Source of the DNA: Pseudomonadota bacterium | GTDB lineage: Bacteria; Pseudomonadota; Gammaproteobacteria; Burkholderiales; Thiobacillaceae | Direction of reading: 5' to 3' | DNA length: 48,041 nt | Assembly: GCA_021802945.1 (NCBI GenBank) | Contig: JAJZRE010000012.1 | Coordinates: 1-48,041, forward strand | Shown here: positions 27,721-37,159 of the stretch, one piece after another | How the letters are laid out: each line of letters starts with the position of its first letter | Position numbering within the stretch: position 1 is the stretch's first letter | Notes under the pieces: model-generated | Seen by the model: the letters and a program-made list of their open reading frames with translations, nothing else | The model's database searches: none | What the model was told of the DNA's origin: nothing | Made by a program: the position numbers and the translations under genes

Positions 27721-28704
27721 TCACGCCACCAGCGGCGGCTCGTCCATCAGCGCGATCTGCTCGCGCAGCTCGAGGATGCGCGCCTGCCAGTACAGCTGCG
27801 TATTGAACCACGGAAACGCTGCGGGAAAAGCCGGGTCGTCCCAGCGGCGCGCGAGCCAGGCCGCGTAGTGGATCAGCCTCAAGGTTCTGAGCGCCTCGAC
27901 CAGATGGAGTTCGCGCGGATCGAATTCCATGAAGTCCGCGTAGCCTTCCAGAATCTCGTTGATCTGCGCCTGCCGCTCGTCGCGCTCGCCGGACAGAAGC
28001 ATCCACAGGTCCTGCACTGCGGGACCCATGCGGCTGTCGTCGAAGTCGACGAAGTGCGGCCCGCTGTCGGTCCACAGCACGTTGCCGGCGTGGCAGTCGC
28101 CGTGCAGGCGGATGGCGCGCACCCGGCCGGCGCGTTCGTAGCAGTGCGCGACGCTGGCGAGGGCATGCTCGACCACGCTGTCCCATGCCGCGGCCAGGTC
28201 GGCCGGCAGCCAGTGGCCCGCGCGCAGGAAATCGCGCGACGCGGTGCCGAAGGTCTCGAGGTCGAGCGTGGGCCGGTGCGCGAAGGACGCCGTTGCGCCG
28301 ACCGCATGGATGCGCCCGAGAAAGCGGCCCATCCATTGCAGGGCATCGGCGCGGTCGAACTCGGGCATGCGCCCGCCTTGCCTGGGATAGACGGCGAAGC
28401 GGAAGCCGGCGTGTGTGTGAAGCGTGGCGCCGTGCAAGACCAGCGGCGCCACCACCGGTATCTCGCGGCCGGCCAGCTCGGCGGTGAAGACGTGTTCCTC
28501 CAGAATGGCGTCATCGCGCCAGCGGTCGGGGCGATAGAACTTGACCACGACCGGCAGCCCATCCTCGATGCCCATCTGATAGACGCGGTTCTCATAGCTG
28601 TTCAGCGCCAGCAGGCGGCCGTCGGCCCTGAGGCCGGTGCTGTCGAGCGCGCCGAGCGCGCAGTCGGGGGTCAGTGCGGAATAGGGATGAAGCGAATGCA
28701 TCAT
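27721..28704 (-). CDS. srkA: Stress response kinase A (SrkA/YihE)
   Basis: Ser/Thr kinase of the aminoglycoside-phosphotransferase fold; E. coli SrkA counters stress-linked toxin-induced death. The 327 residues match its length (328). Seen are NSYENRVYQMG at the N-terminus, the lysine in VVVKFYRP, the catalytic loop LHGDCHAGNVLW, and the metal-binding DFDDSRMGP. ATG 28704 (or 28701) directly precedes the conserved region. It is divergent from nrdJ across a 72-bp gap. Confidence 0.9.
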   Translation of the reverse strand: MMHSLHPYSALTPDCALGALDSTGLRADGRLLALNSYENRVYQMGIEDGLPVVVKFYRPDRWRDDAILEEHVFTAELAGREIPVVAPLVLHGATLHTHAGFRFAVYPRQGGRMPEFDRADALQWMGRFLGRIHAVGATASFAHRPTLDLETFGTASRDFLRAGHWLPADLAAAWDSVVEHALASVAHCYERAGRVRAIRLHGDCHAGNVLWTDSGPHFVDFDDSRMGPAVQDLWMLLSGERDERQAQINEILEGYADFMEFDPRELHLVEALRTLRLIHYAAWLARRWDDPAFPAAFPWFNTQLYWQARILELREQIALMDEPPLVA

Positions 28705-28776
28705 GAAAAACCGGAAGGGCCGCAAAGCGGCTATAAAGCAGATGATGCCTCAAAATCCCCGTCCGCCCGGTACACC

Positions 28777-30504
28777 ATGACACCCCCCGATCCCCTCACC
28801 ATGGAAATTTCCCGCCATGTCTGGGCGACCAAATACCGGGCCGAAGGCGAGGCCGGGGTTGCCGACACCTGGCGCCGGGTGGCGCAGGCGATGGCGGCAG
28901 CGGAACGTGGCGACGCCGCGCCATGGGCCGAGCGCTTCTTCCGCCTGCAGGCGGATTTCCGCTTCCTGCCCGGCGGCCGCATCCTCGCCGGCGCAGGCAC
29001 CGGGCACCGGGTGACGCTGTTCAACTGCTTCGTCATGGGCGAGATCGCCGACGACCTCGAGCACATCTTCGAGGCGCTCAAGGAAGGCGCGCTCACCATG
29101 CAGCACGGCGGCGGCGTGGGCTACGATTTTTCCACCCTGCGCCCGGCCGGCACGGTGGCGGCCGCCACCGGCACGATCGCCTCCGGACCGGTGTCGTTCA
29201 TGCACATCTGGGACGCCATGTGCGCGACCCTGCTGTCGACCGGCGCGCGGCGCGGCGCGATGATGGCGACGCTGCGCTGCGACCACCCCGACATCGAGAC
29301 CTTCGTCGACGCCAAGCGCGATCCCGCGGCGCTGCGGCATTTCAACCTGTCGGTGCTGGTGAGCGACGCCTTCATGGACGCGGTGGCCAGCGACCGCGAC
29401 TGGCCGCTGGCGTTTCCCGGCCTCGCCGCGCGCACGGTGAGCGCGCGCGGCCTGTGGCAGCGTATCCTGCGCGCGGCCTACGACACCGCCGAGCCCGGCG
29501 TGCTGTTCGTCGACACCATCAACCGCGACAACACGCTGGGCAACCTGGAAACCCTGAGCGCGACCAACCCCTGCGGCGAGATTCCGCTGCCGCCCTACGG
29601 CGCCTGCGACCTCGGGTCGCTCAACCTCACCGCCTTCGTGACGGCGCCGTTTGCCGCCGAAGCCCGCCTCGACCTCGCCGCACTGGCCGACGCGGCCAGT
29701 CTGGCGGTGCGCTTTCTCGACAACGTCATCGACGTCTCGCGCTACCCGCTGCCGGCACAGGCCGACGAAGCGAAGCGCAAGCGGCGCATCGGTCTCGGCA
29801 TCACCGGGCTGGCCGATGCGCTGGTGCTGCTGGGCCTGCGCTACGACAGCGAGGCCGCGCGGCAATGGGCGGCGCAGGCGATGCAAACGGTGCGCGATGC
29901 CGCCTACCGCGCGTCGGTCGGACTCGCGCGCGAGAAAGGGGCCTTCCCCGCCTTCGAGCGCGACGCGTTCCTGGCGAGCGGCTTCGCCAGCCGGCTGCCG
30001 GACCACATTCGCGACGCCATCGCCACGCACGGCATCCGCAATAGTCATCTATTGGCGATCGCCCCGGCCGGCACCATCAGCCTGCTGGCCAACAATCTTT
30101 CCAGCGGCATCGAGCCGATCTTTTCCGCCGAAGCGGCGCGCCGCGTACTGGAAACGGACGGCCGTTACCACACGCATCGCGTGGTCGATTACGCCTGCCA
30201 GCGATGGCTGCAGCGAGATGCCGGTTTGCCGCCCGCATTCGTCGACGCAAGGCAGATCGATCCGCTCGCCCACCTGCACATGCAGGCGGCCCTCCAGCCG
30301 TTTGTCGACAACGCCATTTCGAAGACCATCAACGTCGCCGCCGACATCCCGTTCGGGCGTTTCGAGGACCTCTACCGGCAGGCGCACGCGCTCGGCCTCA
30401 AGGGCTGCACCGTGTTCCGCCCCAACCCGGTCACCGGCGCCATCCTGAGCGAGCCGGCCGGCGATCGGGTGCAGTGCTGCGGCATCGAGCGTGAAGCCGA
30501 TTAG
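28777..30504 (+). CDS. nrdJ: Adenosylcobalamin-dependent (class II) ribonucleotide reductase
   Basis: Makes deoxyribonucleotides with coenzyme B12, independent of oxygen, which suits a denitrifier. The 575-residue chain has the active-site set: Cys84 in LFNCFVMGE, Asn264, Cys266 and Glu268 in NPCGE, the partner Cys in GACDLGSLN, and the thioredoxin-facing CC pair (567-568) near the C-terminus. The stretch GARRGAMMATLRCDHPDIETF is typical of class II. No ATP-cone is seen, and there is no small subunit gene nearby. ATG 28777 is chosen; the frame reaches back to 27868 but that is antisense to srkA. Confidence 0.9.
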   Translation: MTPPDPLTMEISRHVWATKYRAEGEAGVADTWRRVAQAMAAAERGDAAPWAERFFRLQADFRFLPGGRILAGAGTGHRVTLFNCFVMGEIADDLEHIFEALKEGALTMQHGGGVGYDFSTLRPAGTVAAATGTIASGPVSFMHIWDAMCATLLSTGARRGAMMATLRCDHPDIETFVDAKRDPAALRHFNLSVLVSDAFMDAVASDRDWPLAFPGLAARTVSARGLWQRILRAAYDTAEPGVLFVDTINRDNTLGNLETLSATNPCGEIPLPPYGACDLGSLNLTAFVTAPFAAEARLDLAALADAASLAVRFLDNVIDVSRYPLPAQADEAKRKRRIGLGITGLADALVLLGLRYDSEAARQWAAQAMQTVRDAAYRASVGLAREKGAFPAFERDAFLASGFASRLPDHIRDAIATHGIRNSHLLAIAPAGTISLLANNLSSGIEPIFSAEAARRVLETDGRYHTHRVVDYACQRWLQRDAGLPPAFVDARQIDPLAHLHMQAALQPFVDNAISKTINVAADIPFGRFEDLYRQAHALGLKGCTVFRPNPVTGAILSEPAGDRVQCCGIEREAD

Positions 30505-30513
30505 ACTGGGCGC

Positions 30514-31458
30514 ATGAATCCGTCACCTTCGCACAACGCTCCGGCCGCCGCCCTCCGCATCGGGCTCGCCCTCGGCGGCGGCTCGGCGCGCGGCTGGGCG
30601 CATATCGGCGTCATTCGCGCGCTGGCCGACGCCGGCATCGAGCCCGATATCGTCTGCGGCACCTCGATCGGCGCACTGGTGGGCGCCGCCTATGTCGACG
30701 GCGATCTCGACCAGCTGGAAACCTGGGTGCGCGGCCTGCGCCTGCAGACGGTGGTGAGCTTCCTGGATTTTTCGCTCGGCAGCGGGTTGATCAAGGGCGA
30801 CAGGCTGATCGAGTTCTTCCGCAGCCATTTTGTCGACCGCGACATCCGCGAACTGGAGCGGCCGTTCGGCGCCGTCGCCACCGATCTGCAGCGCGGTCGC
30901 GAAGTATGGCTGCGCGAGGGCCGGGTGACGGATGCGGTGCGCGCCTCGATCGCGCTGCCCGGCCTGTTCACGCCGGTGCGGCGGGATGGCAGCTGGCTGG
31001 TCGACGGCGGCCTGGTCAACCCGGTGCCGGTATCGCTGTGCCGGGCGATGGGAGCGGACCTCGTGATTGCGGTCGACCTGAACGCCGACCTGCTCGGACG
31101 TCACCTCAGGCCCAGGCCGGCCAAAGCCGCAAGCGCGCGCGATTCGGACAGGTCCGAGACCCTGACCGATGCGGTGATGGCACGCATCCAGACCGGCATG
31201 GCGCAACTCGGCATCAATCACGACGACGGGCCCAGGCCGCCCGCCATGCTCGATGTGCTGGCGAGCAGCATCAACATCATGCAGGTGCTGATCACGCGCA
31301 GCCGCCTGGCGGGCGAGCCGGCGGACGTGATGATCACCCCCCTGCTGGCGGATTTCGATTTGATGGATTTTCACCAGGGCAGCATCGCCATCGAGGCCGG
31401 GCGCCGGGCCGTCGAGTTCGCCCTGCCGCAGTTGCAGGCACGTCTGAATGGCGTTTGA
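30514..31458 (+). CDS. Patatin-like phospholipase (RssA family)
   Basis: A 314-residue serine hydrolase. The oxyanion loop GGGSARGWAHIG (about 22-33), nucleophile Ser51 in GTSIG and Asp164 in DGG form the patatin catalytic dyad. It resembles RssA of E. coli, a cytoplasmic lipase-like protein of uncertain role. It begins 9 bp after nrdJ and is likely on the same message. It converges on the GIY-YIG gene. Confidence 0.85.
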   Translation: MNPSPSHNAPAAALRIGLALGGGSARGWAHIGVIRALADAGIEPDIVCGTSIGALVGAAYVDGDLDQLETWVRGLRLQTVVSFLDFSLGSGLIKGDRLIEFFRSHFVDRDIRELERPFGAVATDLQRGREVWLREGRVTDAVRASIALPGLFTPVRRDGSWLVDGGLVNPVPVSLCRAMGADLVIAVDLNADLLGRHLRPRPAKAASARDSDRSETLTDAVMARIQTGMAQLGINHDDGPRPPAMLDVLASSINIMQVLITRSRLAGEPADVMITPLLADFDLMDFHQGSIAIEAGRRAVEFALPQLQARLNGV

Positions 31459-31473
31459 TCGCGAAAAGCCGGG

Positions 31474-31746
31474 TCAGGGGGTGGGTGCGCACAGCGCCAG
31501 CTTGCGCGCGCGATCCAGCCGCTTGATCGCCGCCTCGCGCCGCGCCGCCTCGGCGCGGTTGGCCGCGGCTTCGGCATAGACCAGTTCCACGGGACGCCGG
31601 CTCCGGGTATAGCGCGCACCCAGCCCGCTCTCGCCGTTGTGTTCGGCGACGCGGCGGTCAAGGTCGGTCGTGATGCCGGTGTAGAGCGTGCCGTCGGCGC
31701 AGCGCAGCATGTAGACCCACCACGCGGCGCCCGGAGCAGTCGGCAT
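31474..31746 (-). CDS. GIY-YIG nuclease family protein
   Basis: A 90-residue single-domain GIY-YIG protein: [16 protein letters not shown] holds the two signature tyrosines and the glycine, followed by [10 protein letters not shown] with the conserved Arg, and a Glu in the C-terminal half. It resembles the YhbQ/UPF0213 group, of unclear role. ATG 31746 lies 7 bp after the stop of the EAL/HDOD gene, so the pair is one unit on the minus strand. Confidence 0.85.
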   Translation of the reverse strand: MPTAPGAAWWVYMLRCADGTLYTGITTDLDRRVAEHNGESGLGARYTRSRRPVELVYAEAAANRAEAARREAAIKRLDRARKLALCAPTP

Positions 31747-31753
31747 GCTCAGG

Positions 31754-33094
31754 TCATGCGTCGGCGGACAGCCGTTGCGCCCACAAGAGCGCATCCATGT
31801 GCACGCCGTTGATGTCGGCGACGTCGCGTCCGATCTGCCCGGCCAGGGCTTCGATGCTGCTCTGGTCGTCCTGCTCGCAGGCGATGGCCAGCGCCAGATA
31901 GGGCGCATAGGGGCCGCGCCGGGAGACGATGGCCTCGGTGATCTCGGCCGGCAGGCTGATCTGCTTCAGCACCTGCTCCATCGGCATGCGCATCACCACG
32001 TCGAGCAGCGAAAACAGCCCGGCGACGAAAATCTCGTCGCGCGCCTTGGCGAACAGCGCACGCCCGGCCAGTTGTTCGGCCACGCGGCCGCGCACCAGCG
32101 CATTTTCCAGCACGGCCTGGTCGAGTTCCTGAGCCTGGCCGCCGGTAAACAGGATCAGCGTCAGCCAGCGGTAGAGCTTGTCCTGCCCCATCACCATCAG
32201 CGCCTGCTCGATGCCGCCGATCTTGTTCATCAGGCCCATGCCGGGGGAGTTGACGTAACGCAGCAGGCGCACCGACAGCACCGGGTCGTGACGGAACTGG
32301 GCCGCCAGTTCAGGCTGCTCGGCGCCGGTACGCACGCGGTTCATCAGATCCAGCACCTTGGCGCGCGACGGTCCCATGGCCGGGCTGTCGAGGGTTTCAC
32401 GGCGAGTGATGAAGGGCCCCATGAACAGCGAGAACTGCAGCTTGTGGCACATGTGGAACGCTTCCAGCGTCTGCACGTCGGTGGCGACGAACCGCTTGCC
32501 CGCAGCCACCTTGGATACCGCCGCCATTTGCGCGGTAATGGCGGGAATATCCTCGCTGTTCGCATCCATCACGACATAGTCGGCATGCCGCAGCATCGCA
32601 TGCCGTTCGGGACGCACGACGGCATCGGCATCGAGCGCAAAATTGCATCCGCGTGACTTCAGTTCGCCCATGCGGGCAAGCAGGGCTTCGTCGATCAACG
32701 TCTGGCTGTCGATATCGAGAACCCAGACCGTGCCGGCAGCGGGCCAGCCGTCGATCAGCGGATGATCCAGGGTGGCGGGCGCAATCGGCACGAAGGCCAT
32801 CCGTTGCTCCAGCAGGCGCACGATATCCATGCGCTGAAGATTGGCAAGCAGGGTCTCGTCGTAAAGGCGCCGCACCCCGGGCATGCCGGGAGCGACCTGT
32901 GCGCCGGCGGCGCGGCGCAACATGAACGTGTAGCCGGCCACTTTCTGGTCGCGCCCCAGCAAGGCTTCGCGACGCATGACCGAAGGCGCTTTGGCTGCGG
33001 GTTTGGGTGCCGGCTCCCGCTCGGCCGGCACGGCACGCGGCGGCGCGGCGGCGCCGGCCTTACCCGACCACATTCCAACAAGACGATTCAGCAC
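31754..33094 (-). CDS. EAL/HDOD signalling protein (YuxH-like)
   Basis: A 446-residue cytoplasmic protein. After a Pro/Ala-rich N-terminus it has a degenerate EAL-like region (about 40-225, [20 protein letters not shown]) and an HDOD domain (about 230-430, [18 protein letters not shown]). The EAL part lacks the metal-binding EAL and other catalytic acids that I can see, so it probably does not cleave c-di-GMP and instead binds signals or partners. Such proteins act in motility, stress or pilus control. About 270 bp of non-coding DNA separate its start from the divergent DUF502 gene. Confidence 0.8.
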   Translation of the reverse strand: MLNRLVGMWSGKAGAAAPPRAVPAEREPAPKPAAKAPSVMRREALLGRDQKVAGYTFMLRRAAGAQVAPGMPGVRRLYDETLLANLQRMDIVRLLEQRMAFVPIAPATLDHPLIDGWPAAGTVWVLDIDSQTLIDEALLARMGELKSRGCNFALDADAVVRPERHAMLRHADYVVMDANSEDIPAITAQMAAVSKVAAGKRFVATDVQTLEAFHMCHKLQFSLFMGPFITRRETLDSPAMGPSRAKVLDLMNRVRTGAEQPELAAQFRHDPVLSVRLLRYVNSPGMGLMNKIGGIEQALMVMGQDKLYRWLTLILFTGGQAQELDQAVLENALVRGRVAEQLAGRALFAKARDEIFVAGLFSLLDVVMRMPMEQVLKQISLPAEITEAIVSRRGPYAPYLALAIACEQDDQSSIEALAGQIGRDVADINGVHMDALLWAQRLSADA

Positions 33095-33361
33095 GCTTCA
33101 TTCCTCCCCGACAAACCTGGGCGCATCACGTGATTAATCGGCAGCGCCGCCCGGGACTGAAGCCTCGTTGCACACTATATTTAGTGGCGGCCGGCGCAGG
33201 TACTGGCATCGTCCAGGCCGGCAGGAAACCGCCCCGGCAGGATGGAGACCTCACCTGCAGCGCGCCCGCCAGGTGACGCCTGAACGGATTCGCGCGTACC
33301 CGCTATGATGCGCATGAAGCAGGACGAAAGATTGGGCTGTCGACACCCGGATCCGACCTAG

Positions 33362-33981
33362 ATGAAGCGCATTTCTCAGTATTTTTTCCGCGGATTGCTC
33401 GCTGCATTGCCGCTCGGCCTGACGGTCTACCTGCTGTACCTATTCCTGCGCTGGAGCGAGACCCTGGTTCTCCATCTGATACGGCCCCTGATCGGCGAAT
33501 ACTACGTGCCGGGGATGGGTCTGGCACTCGGCGTGGCCAGCATCGTTCTGCTCGGCGTGCTCATTTCGCAGCCCGGCGCGGGCAGGCTGCTGTCGCTGGT
33601 GGAGTTGCCCTTCACCAATCTGCCGGTCGTGAAGAGCATTTATTCGTCGCTCAAGGATTTTGCCGATTATTTTTCGCCCCGGCGGGATGCGGCCGCCCAG
33701 CAGACGGTCGTGGTGCTGAAGCTGCCGGGCCACGAGCTCGAAGTCGTGGGCCTGATCACCCGCCAGAATGTCGACGACCTGCCCCCGGCTTCCTGCAGGG
33801 CGATCGCGTGGCCGTCTATCTGCCGATGGGCTACATGATCGGGGGCTACACCGTGTTCGTGCCACGCGCCTGGGTGCAGCCGGTCGACATGCCGGTCGAG
33901 GAAGCCATGCGCGCGTCGCTGTTTGCCTGGATGCGCACCGCAAACGCGGGCACGCCAACAATGCATCCGCCATCGTCCTGA
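33362..33981 (+). CDS. DUF502 family membrane protein, frameshifted
   Basis: A DUF502 protein with two membrane helices (about residues 8-28 and 52-72) and PFTNLPVVKSIYSSLKDFADYF. The open frame from 33362 stops at 33838 with an out-of-family tail. From the C5 run at 33782-33786 the expected family sequence continues one frame back (GFLQGDRVAVYLPMGYMIGG...) to a stop at 33979-33981. Restoring one C would give a 206-residue protein of normal length. A base lost from a C6 run, in the cell or in assembly, is the simplest reading. The coordinates span the whole gene. Confidence 0.7.
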
Positions 33982-34008
33982 ACCGATATCCGAGGAGCGT
34001 TTCCGCCC

Positions 34009-34974
34009 ATGCAGATCGAATGCTACGCCCAGCGCCTGCTCAACCCGTTTCGCGGGGCGGTGCACACGATTCGATACCAGTCGGCCGAGGCGGTGACGAC
34101 CGACGGCATCGAGTGGGACATCTACGTCGCCAACGACGCGCTGCTCGACGGCCTGGGGCGCGCCGGGCGGCGGGCCCAGATTTCCGACATCCGCTACGGC
34201 CACTGGTCGGCGGAAAAGGGCCTCAAACGCGGCCCGCTCTTTCCGTCGGACGACTTCAGGCGGCTGGAGGACATGGGCGCGGTGGTCTACGAACACCTGC
34301 TCAAGATGCACCGCGAAGTCCCCTTCGCCTTTCGCGACCCGTTCGAACTGTGGCTGCTCGACCGGCACGAGCAGCCGCTCGCGCTGCTGCACAGCGTGCG
34401 CACCGACATCGAGACCGACACCAGGCCCCCGCTCGACTGGCGCGCCGGCATGGCGGCGCAGGCGCGCTTCGAGAGCGCCGCTGTGCCCGGTCTCGACGAA
34501 CCCGCCGGCGTCTATCTGACACGCCATGTGAACAGCCTCGCCAGCGGCGTGGTGCAATGGTTCCGCCGCTCGGACGATGGCGCGGGGCTGGGGCTGCACA
34601 CGCTCAAGGGCGGCGACCTCCTGCGCGGGCGCGTGCTCGATGCCGACGCCTTTCCCCAGCTGTTCATCTCCACCGCGGGAATGGACGAGGCGCACACTCG
34701 CCTGGTGCACGACTACCACGCCTGGCAGGCGCCGTGGATGCTGCTGCTGCCGCACCTCGACGTCGCCGCGCGCAGCCGGCTCGAGGCCTGCGCGTTCCAG
34801 CAGGCCGAACTGATCGAGAAGCACTGCCGGCTTTATCCCGTGGTGATCGATCGCCCGGCGCTGCATGCCGCGCGCGTCGAGGCGGCGCTGGTGCGCAGCC
34901 AGCCGCGCAAGAAACCGGAGAACGAAGTCCTGCCGATGTATTACATCGAGCTCGGCGTCAGCGCGGACGAATGA
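34009..34974 (+). CDS. Conserved hypothetical protein
   Basis: A 321-residue soluble protein I do not recognise. There is no signal peptide or membrane helix. It opens MQIECYAQRLLNPFRGAVHTIRY, is rich in Arg, Asp and Trp, and has a central region about a ligand-like DIRYGHWSAEKGL. Coding bias is strong and the length is clean, so it is surely a gene. It follows DUF502 by 27 bp and may share its message. Its stop and that of the CbiX gene meet with no gap. Confidence 0.75.
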   Translation: MQIECYAQRLLNPFRGAVHTIRYQSAEAVTTDGIEWDIYVANDALLDGLGRAGRRAQISDIRYGHWSAEKGLKRGPLFPSDDFRRLEDMGAVVYEHLLKMHREVPFAFRDPFELWLLDRHEQPLALLHSVRTDIETDTRPPLDWRAGMAAQARFESAAVPGLDEPAGVYLTRHVNSLASGVVQWFRRSDDGAGLGLHTLKGGDLLRGRVLDADAFPQLFISTAGMDEAHTRLVHDYHAWQAPWMLLLPHLDVAARSRLEACAFQQAELIEKHCRLYPVVIDRPALHAARVEAALVRSQPRKKPENEVLPMYYIELGVSADE

Positions 34975-35334
34975 TCAGGCCGCGACGCCGAGAATGGCGG
35001 CAGGCAATCCCGCCGGGGCGCCCAGATGCGGCGTCGGCCGCACCGCCACCGCGGGATGTGCCGCCGTGAATTCGGCGATGGCGCCGGGAATGTCCTGCGC
35101 CACATGGGTGCCGGCGGCCAGGAAGCAGGGAAACGCGCCAATCTCGCTGGCGCCTTTCGCCGCCAGTGCGGCGAGGCCGCCTGGAATGCTGGGCTCGGCG
35201 AGTTCCAGGAACGCGGTCTCGACGTGATCGTACGTCGCGCCGGCGTGCGCACGCACGGCATCGGCCAGGGCGCGTACTTCGTCGTTGGAGGCGGCGCGGC
35301 GGCTGCCGTGGGCGATGATGAGCAAACTGGGCAT
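34975..35334 (-). CDS. CbiX/SirB-type sirohydrochlorin chelatase-like protein
   Basis: A 119-residue single-domain chelatase of the CbiX-small/SirB fold, with LLIIAHGSRR (catalytic His near residue 9) and a second His in FLAAGTHVAQDI. Such enzymes insert Co2+ or Fe2+ or Ni2+ into sirohydrochlorin, for cobalamin, siroheme or F430. Two users lie in this window: the B12-dependent NrdJ and the siroheme-based heme d1 pathway. The metal cannot be told from sequence. The minus-strand gene ends flush with the preceding gene. Confidence 0.8.
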   Translation of the reverse strand: MPSLLIIAHGSRRAASNDEVRALADAVRAHAGATYDHVETAFLELAEPSIPGGLAALAAKGASEIGAFPCFLAAGTHVAQDIPGAIAEFTAAHPAVAVRPTPHLGAPAGLPAAILGVAA

Positions 35335-35398
35335 GTCGACGATCCCGGGCGGAGGGAGAACCGCAGTGAGCGGCCCGCACGGCGCAAAGTTCCGTTGG

Positions 35399-35938
35399 CT
35401 ACATCCTGACCGGCTCGAAGGTCGCGTCGAGATTCTGGTCGTCGCAGTAATCGAGGAAATCGCCGCGCAGGGTGGCGATGTGGGCGTCGGCGGGGATGCC
35501 GAGCGTCATGTGGACCGCAAACATCGGCGCGCCGGTATGCGGGGCCGGATAGGTTTCGGTGTCGAGGGCCTCGATGTTGATGTGCAGGCGCGCGAAGAAG
35601 TTGGCGAGGCTGTTGACGATGCCGGGCTGGTCGAGCGCGGCGACTTCGACCGTGTAGGGAATCAGCGGCTTGTCGGCGCGGGTCGGACGGGTGCGCTGCT
35701 GGGTGAGCGACAGCCCGAGTTCCTCGGCCACGGCGGGCAGACGGGCCTCCAGCTTGGCCAGCGCATCCCAGTTTCCCGAGACGCGCATCAGCAGGGCAAA
35801 GCGCCCGCCGAGCGCGGCCATGCGGGACTCCTCGATATTGCAGCCGGACTCGTTGATACGGCGGGTAAAGCCCTCCACCAGGCCGATTTTGTCTTCTCCG
35901 CTTGCGGTGATGACGAGTGATTCAGTGTCGTTGGCCAT
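35399..35938 (-). CDS. gcvR: Glycine cleavage system regulator GcvR-like (two ACT domains)
   Basis: A 179-residue protein with two ACT domains (about 6-80 and 92-170: SLVITASGEDKIGLVEGFTRRI; EVAALDQPGIVNSLANFF). In E. coli GcvR binds glycine and restrains GcvA; GcvA is not in this window. ATG 35938 overlaps the stop of the AI-2E transporter gene by one base (TAATG), indicating coupling. A more general ACT-domain role is possible. Confidence 0.85.
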   Translation of the reverse strand: MANDTESLVITASGEDKIGLVEGFTRRINESGCNIEESRMAALGGRFALLMRVSGNWDALAKLEARLPAVAEELGLSLTQQRTRPTRADKPLIPYTVEVAALDQPGIVNSLANFFARLHINIEALDTETYPAPHTGAPMFAVHMTLGIPADAHIATLRGDFLDYCDDQNLDATFEPVRM

Positions 35939-36963
35939 TAAATAAGCTCCCGGTCGGACAGTTCTTTTTTGATATAGGCGTAAATGATCGGCGCGGCGAT
36001 GACGCCCTGCACGCCGAATGCGGCTTCCATCACCAGCATGGCGATCAGCAGCTCCCACGCGCGCGCCTGGATCCGCTCGCCGATGATACGGGCATTCACG
36101 AAATATTCGAGCTTGTGAATGAAGATCAGGAACGCCAGGGACGCGGCAGCCACATGCAGCGAATGCGACAGCGAGATGACCACGATGATGGTGTTCGAGA
36201 CGAGATTCCCCAGCACCGGCAACAGGCCGACGATGAACGTGACGAGGATCATGGTCTTGGTGAAGGGCAGGTGCACGCCGAACGACGGTAGCACCAGCAG
36301 CAGATAGATTCCGGTCAGCAGCGCATTCAGCGCCGAAATGCGTATCTGCGCAAACACCACCCGGCGGAACGCGTCGCCCAGGCGGGTCACCCGTTCGCAC
36401 ATGGTCTGCGTCAGCGGCGCCAGCGTCTGGTCGGGGCGCGCTTCGCGCAGGGCGACAAAGCTGCCGATGACGAGGCCGATGATGAAATGCAGCAGGCCGT
36501 GGCCGGCGGCGCCGCTGAACTTGCGGATGTCCTGCGCGTGGGTGCGCAGCCATTCGACCAGCCCGGCGCGGATGACCGATCCGTCTCCCTGCGGCAGCCA
36601 CGCTGCCGCCCACAAGGGCAGCAGCTGGCGGGAGTTCTCGATGATTTCGGCCATCTTGGTCAGCAGCCCGGCCAGCCCGCCTTCGGTCCGCAAATAGACG
36701 ATCACCGCCGCGGTAAAGCCGCCCAGCGCGCCCAGCACGATCAGGGTGATGATGGACACGACCAGCACCTTGGCCCAGGCGTGGTCGAGGCGTCCGATGA
36801 CGAATCGCGGCGCCAGCATGTGCACCAGTTGCACCACCAGCAGCCCCGCCAGCAAGGCGGGGAGCAGGTGCAACACCAGGGTAAACAGCAATCCGGCCGC
36901 CATCATCAGCCAGGCGGCGATCTGGTAGCGGGTTGTCGCTGCAAAAGCGGGGGTGTCGGTCAT
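35938..36963 (-). CDS. AI-2E family transporter
   Basis: A 341-residue membrane protein with seven or eight helices and the AI-2E/PerM family architecture (LGALGGFTAAVIVYL near the start, VTFIVGLLPVLGN and LVMEAAFGVQGVIAAPIIYAYI near the end). Members include a quorum-signal exporter and Na+/H+ or organic-solute exporters, so the substrate is open. It lies upstream of gcvR on the minus strand with a one-base overlap. About 195 bp separates it from opgG, which is divergent. Confidence 0.85.
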   Translation of the reverse strand: MTDTPAFAATTRYQIAAWLMMAAGLLFTLVLHLLPALLAGLLVVQLVHMLAPRFVIGRLDHAWAKVLVVSIITLIVLGALGGFTAAVIVYLRTEGGLAGLLTKMAEIIENSRQLLPLWAAAWLPQGDGSVIRAGLVEWLRTHAQDIRKFSGAAGHGLLHFIIGLVIGSFVALREARPDQTLAPLTQTMCERVTRLGDAFRRVVFAQIRISALNALLTGIYLLLVLPSFGVHLPFTKTMILVTFIVGLLPVLGNLVSNTIIVVISLSHSLHVAAASLAFLIFIHKLEYFVNARIIGERIQARAWELLIAMLVMEAAFGVQGVIAAPIIYAYIKKELSDRELI

Positions 36964-37159
36964 GGCCGCACAGTGCCAAGAAACGGGTTAACGGGCAAGT
37001 GTTACCTCATGCCAGCATGTCGCCGGGATCGTGCCGGGCCGGGAACTTTCCACCAAACATATTGTTCAGAAAACAGTCTGCATTGTATCGGGCACGGAAG
37101 CATTCAGGCAGGACAAATCTGAAGCAATGCGTCGATAACGATAAACCGGAGTCAGGAAT

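Noticed and set aside
27868-28776. Extension of nrdJ to 27868
   Set aside because: It lies antisense to srkA and has no reductase homology; NrdJ starts at 28777.
33172-33186. CACTA-N4-TAGTG dyad between the HDOD and DUF502 genes
   Set aside because: Arms of only five bases and no link to a start or to other copies; likely chance.
35939-36979. Extension of the gcvR frame across the AI-2E gene
   Set aside because: The translated stretch is Arg/Ala-rich nonsense in the wrong frame; the ACT domains start at 35938.
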